Shown piece after piece: positions 61,136-64,000 of a stretch of 64,000 bases of DNA (the first letter of the stretch is position 1; each line of letters opens with the position of its first letter). The notes beneath the pieces are model-generated. The model did no database searches and was not told the origin of the DNA. It saw only the letters and a program-made list of their open reading frames with translations. Location: contig NZ_CP107947.1 of NCBI RefSeq assembly GCF_036059255.1, positions 186,001 through 250,000 of the forward strand, read 5' to 3'. The position numbers were made by a program, and so were the translations under genes. The DNA is from Micromonospora sp. NBC_00389 (GTDB lineage Bacteria; Actinomycetota; Actinomycetes; Mycobacteriales; Micromonosporaceae).

Positions 61136-62458
61136 TCACGCGCCGCCCTCGACCCGCAGCACGCTGGTCACCGACCGGACGATGTCCAGACCACGAAGCT
61201 CGCCCACGGTGGCGGCGAGCGCGGCGTCCGGTGCCACGTGGGTGACGATGACCAACTCGGCGTCGCCGTCCCGGCCGGGCACCCCGCCCGCCGAGCCCTG
61301 CCGCACGGTCGCGATCGACACGTCGTGCCGGGCGAACACGCCAGCCACCGCGGCCAGCACACCCGGACGGTCGGCCACGTCCAGGCTGACGTGGTAGCGG
61401 GTCAGCGCCTCGCCCATCGGCCGCACCGCCAGGTCGGCGTACGCGCTCTCGCTGGCCGCGCGCACCCCGGCGAGCCGGTTTCGGGCCACCGCCACCACGT
61501 CGCCGAGGACGGCGCTGGCCGTCGGCGCGCCACCCGCGCCCCGGCCGTAGAACATCAGCTCCCCGGCCGCGTCCGCCTCCACGAAGACCGCGTTGAACGC
61601 GTCGCCGACGCTGGCCAGCGGGTGGCTGCGCGGGATCATCGCCGGGTGCACCCGGACGCTGACCGTGTCCCGGCCGGCCGGGTCGACGCCGCGGGCCGCG
61701 ATGCAGAGCAGCTTGATCGTGCAGCCCATCGCCTGGGCGCTGGCCACGTCCGCGGCGGTGACCTCGGTGATGCCCTCCCGGTGCACGTCGGCGGCACCGA
61801 CCCGGGTGTGGAACGCCAGCGAGGCGAGGATCGCCGCCTTGGCCGCCGCGTCGAAGCCCTCCACGTCGGCGGTCGGGTCGGCCTCCGCGTACCCCAGCTC
61901 GGTGGCCTCCTCCAATGCCTCGGCGAAGCCGGCGCCGGTGGCGTCCATGGCGGAGAGGATGAAGTTGGTGGTGCCGTTGACGATGCCGGTGACCCGGTTG
62001 ATCCGGTCGCCGTGCAGCGACTCGCGCAGCGGGCGCAGCAGCGGGATGGCCCCGGCCACGGACGCCTCGTAGTAGAGGTCGCCGCCGCCCTCGGCCGCCG
62101 CGTCGTGCAGCGCCACGCCGTCCTCGGCGAGCAGCGCCTTGTTGGCGGTGACCACGCTCTTGCCGGCGCGCAGCGCCTCGACCAGCCAGGTCCGGGCCGG
62201 CTCGATGCCGCCGACCACCTCGATCACCACGTCCACGTCGTCGCGCTTGATCAGGCCGAGCGCGTCGGTCGTGAACAGGGTGGGGTCGACCGGCAGGTCA
62301 CCGCGGTCACGGCCGAGTCGGCGGACGGCGATGCCGGCGATCTCCAGCGGAGCGCCGATCCGGGCGGCCAGGTCGGTCCCCTGCTCGTGCAGCAGCCGGA
62401 CCACCTCCTGACCGACCGTGCCGCAGCCGAGCAGTGCCAAGCGCACAGGTGACGTCAT
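61136..62458 (-). CDS. hom: homoserine dehydrogenase
   Basis: A 440-residue enzyme reducing aspartate semialdehyde to homoserine. NAD(P) loop LALLGCGTVGQEVV, VTANKALLAEDG, YYEASVAGAIPLLRPL and GIVNGTTNFIL, GYAEADPTADVEGFDAAAK. The C-terminal ACT domain (VSLDVADRPGVLAAVAGVFARHDVSIATVRQ) should sense threonine. Overlaps lysA by four bases. Confidence 0.96.
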   Translation of the reverse strand: MTSPVRLALLGCGTVGQEVVRLLHEQGTDLAARIGAPLEIAGIAVRRLGRDRGDLPVDPTLFTTDALGLIKRDDVDVVIEVVGGIEPARTWLVEALRAGKSVVTANKALLAEDGVALHDAAAEGGGDLYYEASVAGAIPLLRPLRESLHGDRINRVTGIVNGTTNFILSAMDATGAGFAEALEEATELGYAEADPTADVEGFDAAAKAAILASLAFHTRVGAADVHREGITEVTAADVASAQAMGCTIKLLCIAARGVDPAGRDTVSVRVHPAMIPRSHPLASVGDAFNAVFVEADAAGELMFYGRGAGGAPTASAVLGDVVAVARNRLAGVRAASESAYADLAVRPMGEALTRYHVSLDVADRPGVLAAVAGVFARHDVSIATVRQGSAGGVPGRDGDAELVIVTHVAPDAALAATVGELRGLDIVRSVTSVLRVEGGA

Positions 62459-63840
62459 CCCACATCCAAAGCCAGCAGATCCTCTTCGGTCTCCCGCCGG
62501 ACGATCAGACGCGCCTGGCCGTCGCGCACCGCGACCACCGGTGGCCGGGGTACGTGGTTGTAGTTGCTGGCCATGCTGCGGCAGTAGGCACCGGTGCCGG
62601 GCACCGCGACAAGATCTCCGGCCTGCACGTCGGCGGGCAGGAATTCATCCTTCACCACGATGTCCCCGGACTCACAGTGCTTTCCCACCACGCGGGCGAG
62701 CATCGGCTCGGCGGTGGAGGCACGGGAGGCCAGCGTCGCCGAGTAGGACGCGTCATAGAGCGCCGTCCGGATGTTGTCGCTCATCCCGCCGTCGACGCTG
62801 ACGTACGTGCGGATGCCGTCGAGGTCCTTGACCGTGCCGACCTCGTAGAGGGTGAACACGGACGGCCCGACAATGGCCCGCCCCGGCTCGATGGAGAGCC
62901 GCGGCACGGCCAGATTCTCCGCCGCGCACTCCGAGTCGACGATCTTGCGCAGCCGCTTGGCCAGGTCCTGCGGAGCGGCCGGGTCGTCCTGGGTGGTGTA
63001 GGCGATGCCGAAGCCGCCGCCCAGGTCCAGCTCGGGCAGTTCGACCCCGCGCGCGTCGCGGATCTGCGCCTGGAGGGCGAGCACCCGGCGGGCGGAGACC
63101 TCGAAGCCGCTGGCGTCGAAGATCTGCGAGCCGATGTGCGAGTGCAGCCCGCGCAACTCCAGTACGTCCTCGTCGAGGATCTTGAAGGCGGCCGACGCGG
63201 CCGCCCCGCCGGCCAGCGAGAAGCCGAACTTCTGGTCCTCGTGGGCGGTGGCGATGAACTCGTGGGTGTGCGCCTCGACGCCGACGGTGACCCGGACCAG
63301 CACCCGGGGGCGGACCCCCCGCTCGCGGGCCAGCGCGGTCAGCCGGTCGATCTCGGTGAACGAGTCGACGATGATCCGCCCCACCCTGGCGTCCAGTGCC
63401 CGGCTCAGCTCGGCCACCGACTTGTTGTTGCCGTGAAAGCCGATCCGCTCCGGCGGCATCCCGGCCGCCAGCGCGGTGGCCAGCTCGCCGCCGGTGCAGA
63501 CGTCGAGGTGCAGCCCCTCCTCGGCGATCATCCGGACCACCGCCCGGCAGAGGAACGCCTTGCCGGCGTAGTAGACGTCCTCGGTCGGGAAGGCCGCCCG
63601 AAAGTCCCGGCAGCGTGACCGCAGGTCGTCCTCGTCGAGGACGTACACCGGGGTGCCGAACTCGGCCGCGATGTCGCGGACGCTCAGGCCCGCGACGGCG
63701 ACCGCGCCGTCGGCGCCGCGCGTCACCGTGCGTGGCCACAGCGCCGGCACGAGGGCGTTGACGTCCTGTGGGGTACGCAGCCAGGCCGGCCCCTGGTTGC
63801 TGATGTCCGCGTGCAGCGCACCAGCCTCATGAGCCCTCAT
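62455..63840 (-). CDS. lysA: diaminopimelate decarboxylase
   Basis: A 461-residue PLP barrel enzyme making lysine. The PLP Lys is K94 in VYYAGKAFLCRAVV; also visible are GFHGNNKSVAELSRAL, LHSHIGSQIFD, ELDLGGGFGIAYT, EPGRAIVGPS and the Cys-containing CESGDIV. Start ATG at 63840, one base after the argS stop. First of the lysA-hom-thrC run. Confidence 0.96.
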   Translation of the reverse strand: MRAHEAGALHADISNQGPAWLRTPQDVNALVPALWPRTVTRGADGAVAVAGLSVRDIAAEFGTPVYVLDEDDLRSRCRDFRAAFPTEDVYYAGKAFLCRAVVRMIAEEGLHLDVCTGGELATALAAGMPPERIGFHGNNKSVAELSRALDARVGRIIVDSFTEIDRLTALARERGVRPRVLVRVTVGVEAHTHEFIATAHEDQKFGFSLAGGAAASAAFKILDEDVLELRGLHSHIGSQIFDASGFEVSARRVLALQAQIRDARGVELPELDLGGGFGIAYTTQDDPAAPQDLAKRLRKIVDSECAAENLAVPRLSIEPGRAIVGPSVFTLYEVGTVKDLDGIRTYVSVDGGMSDNIRTALYDASYSATLASRASTAEPMLARVVGKHCESGDIVVKDEFLPADVQAGDLVAVPGTGAYCRSMASNYNHVPRPPVVAVRDGQARLIVRRETEEDLLALDVG

Positions 63841-63841
63841 G

Positions 63842-64000
63842 TCACATCCTCTCGGGTGCGGAGACGCCGAGCAGGTGCAGACCGTTGGCGATCACCGTGC
63901 GGGTGGCGTTGTTGAGCCAGAGCCGGGCCCGGTGCAGGTCGGTGACCTCCTCGTCGCCCAACGGCAGCACCCGGCAGTTGTCGTAGAACCGGTGGAAGGA
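63842..64000 (-). CDS. argS: arginyl-tRNA synthetase, C-terminal end
   Basis: The last 52 codons, running off the right edge: [17 protein letters not shown]...[31 protein letters not shown], the DALR anticodon-binding end of ArgS. The order argS-lysA-hom is standard in actinobacteria. Confidence 0.92.
   Translation of the reverse strand, partial: SFHRFYDNCRVLPLGDEEVTDLHRARLWLNNATRTVIANGLHLLGVSAPERM

Overview
This is a high-GC actinobacterial chromosome segment with third-codon G/C bias in every gene and short start contexts (several leaderless-looking). The gene order is core actinomycete chromosome, not a plasmid or prophage: ATP synthase operon, argS-lysA-hom-thrC...thrB-rho, rpmE-prfA-prmC-tsaC, nucS, and a Scy/FilP-like pair beside methylmalonyl-CoA epimerase. 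An XRE/DUF397 pair, a LytR-CpsA-Psr gene inside the atp locus and several families of dispersed hairpin repeats point to Micromonosporaceae (Micromonospora-like). The genus is inference.

Layout. 0-2.5 kb: thiolase start, methylmalonyl-CoA epimerase and crotonyl-CoA carboxylase/reductase. 2.7-6.4 kb: two coiled-coil DivIVA-domain cytoskeletal proteins. 6.5-9.4 kb: a frameshifted small gene, XRE regulator, DUF397 protein and AI-2E-type permease. 9.4-17.3 kb: hydrolases, a tandem 3-hydroxybutyryl-CoA dehydrogenase, an FHA protein, an aldehyde dehydrogenase, NucS and DUF4126. 17.4-19.2 kb: a secreted lysozyme-like protein followed by 1.2 kb of repeat-packed non-coding DNA. 19.2-26.4 kb: DUF1540, ethylmalonyl-CoA mutase (meaA type), an ABC exporter, a second 3-hydroxybutyryl-CoA dehydrogenase, MurA and cobalamin adenosyltransferase. 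26.4-26.85 kb: a glyoxalase relic and two repeats. 26.85-37.8 kb: DUF2550, atpC, an LCP gene, atpDGAHFEB, two small atpI/atpZ-type genes and glyA. 37.9-48 kb: NmrA/DUF2867 protein, class A PBP, phosphatase, tsaC, prmC, diguanylate cyclase, prfA, rpmE and a T4-Pnkp-like kinase/phosphatase. 48-64 kb: a giant secreted glycosidase/phosphoesterase, rho, thrB, MFS and RND transporters, thrC, hom, lysA and the end of argS.

Two themes stand out. First, the acetoacetyl-CoA to ethylmalonyl-CoA route (thiolase, two 3-hydroxybutyryl-CoA dehydrogenases, Ccr, epimerase, B12-dependent mutase, cobalamin adenosyltransferase) is spread over 26 kb. Five of these gene starts carry the same ungapped 16-bp site (TTAGCnnCCGTTCAGT-like), which suggests one undescribed local regulon. 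Second, the gaps hold several structured repeats. One is a hairpin present twice with a nearly invariant 26-nt loop and inner stem but entirely different, still self-complementary, outer arms. That is the covariation pattern expected of a selected RNA or single-stranded DNA structure.
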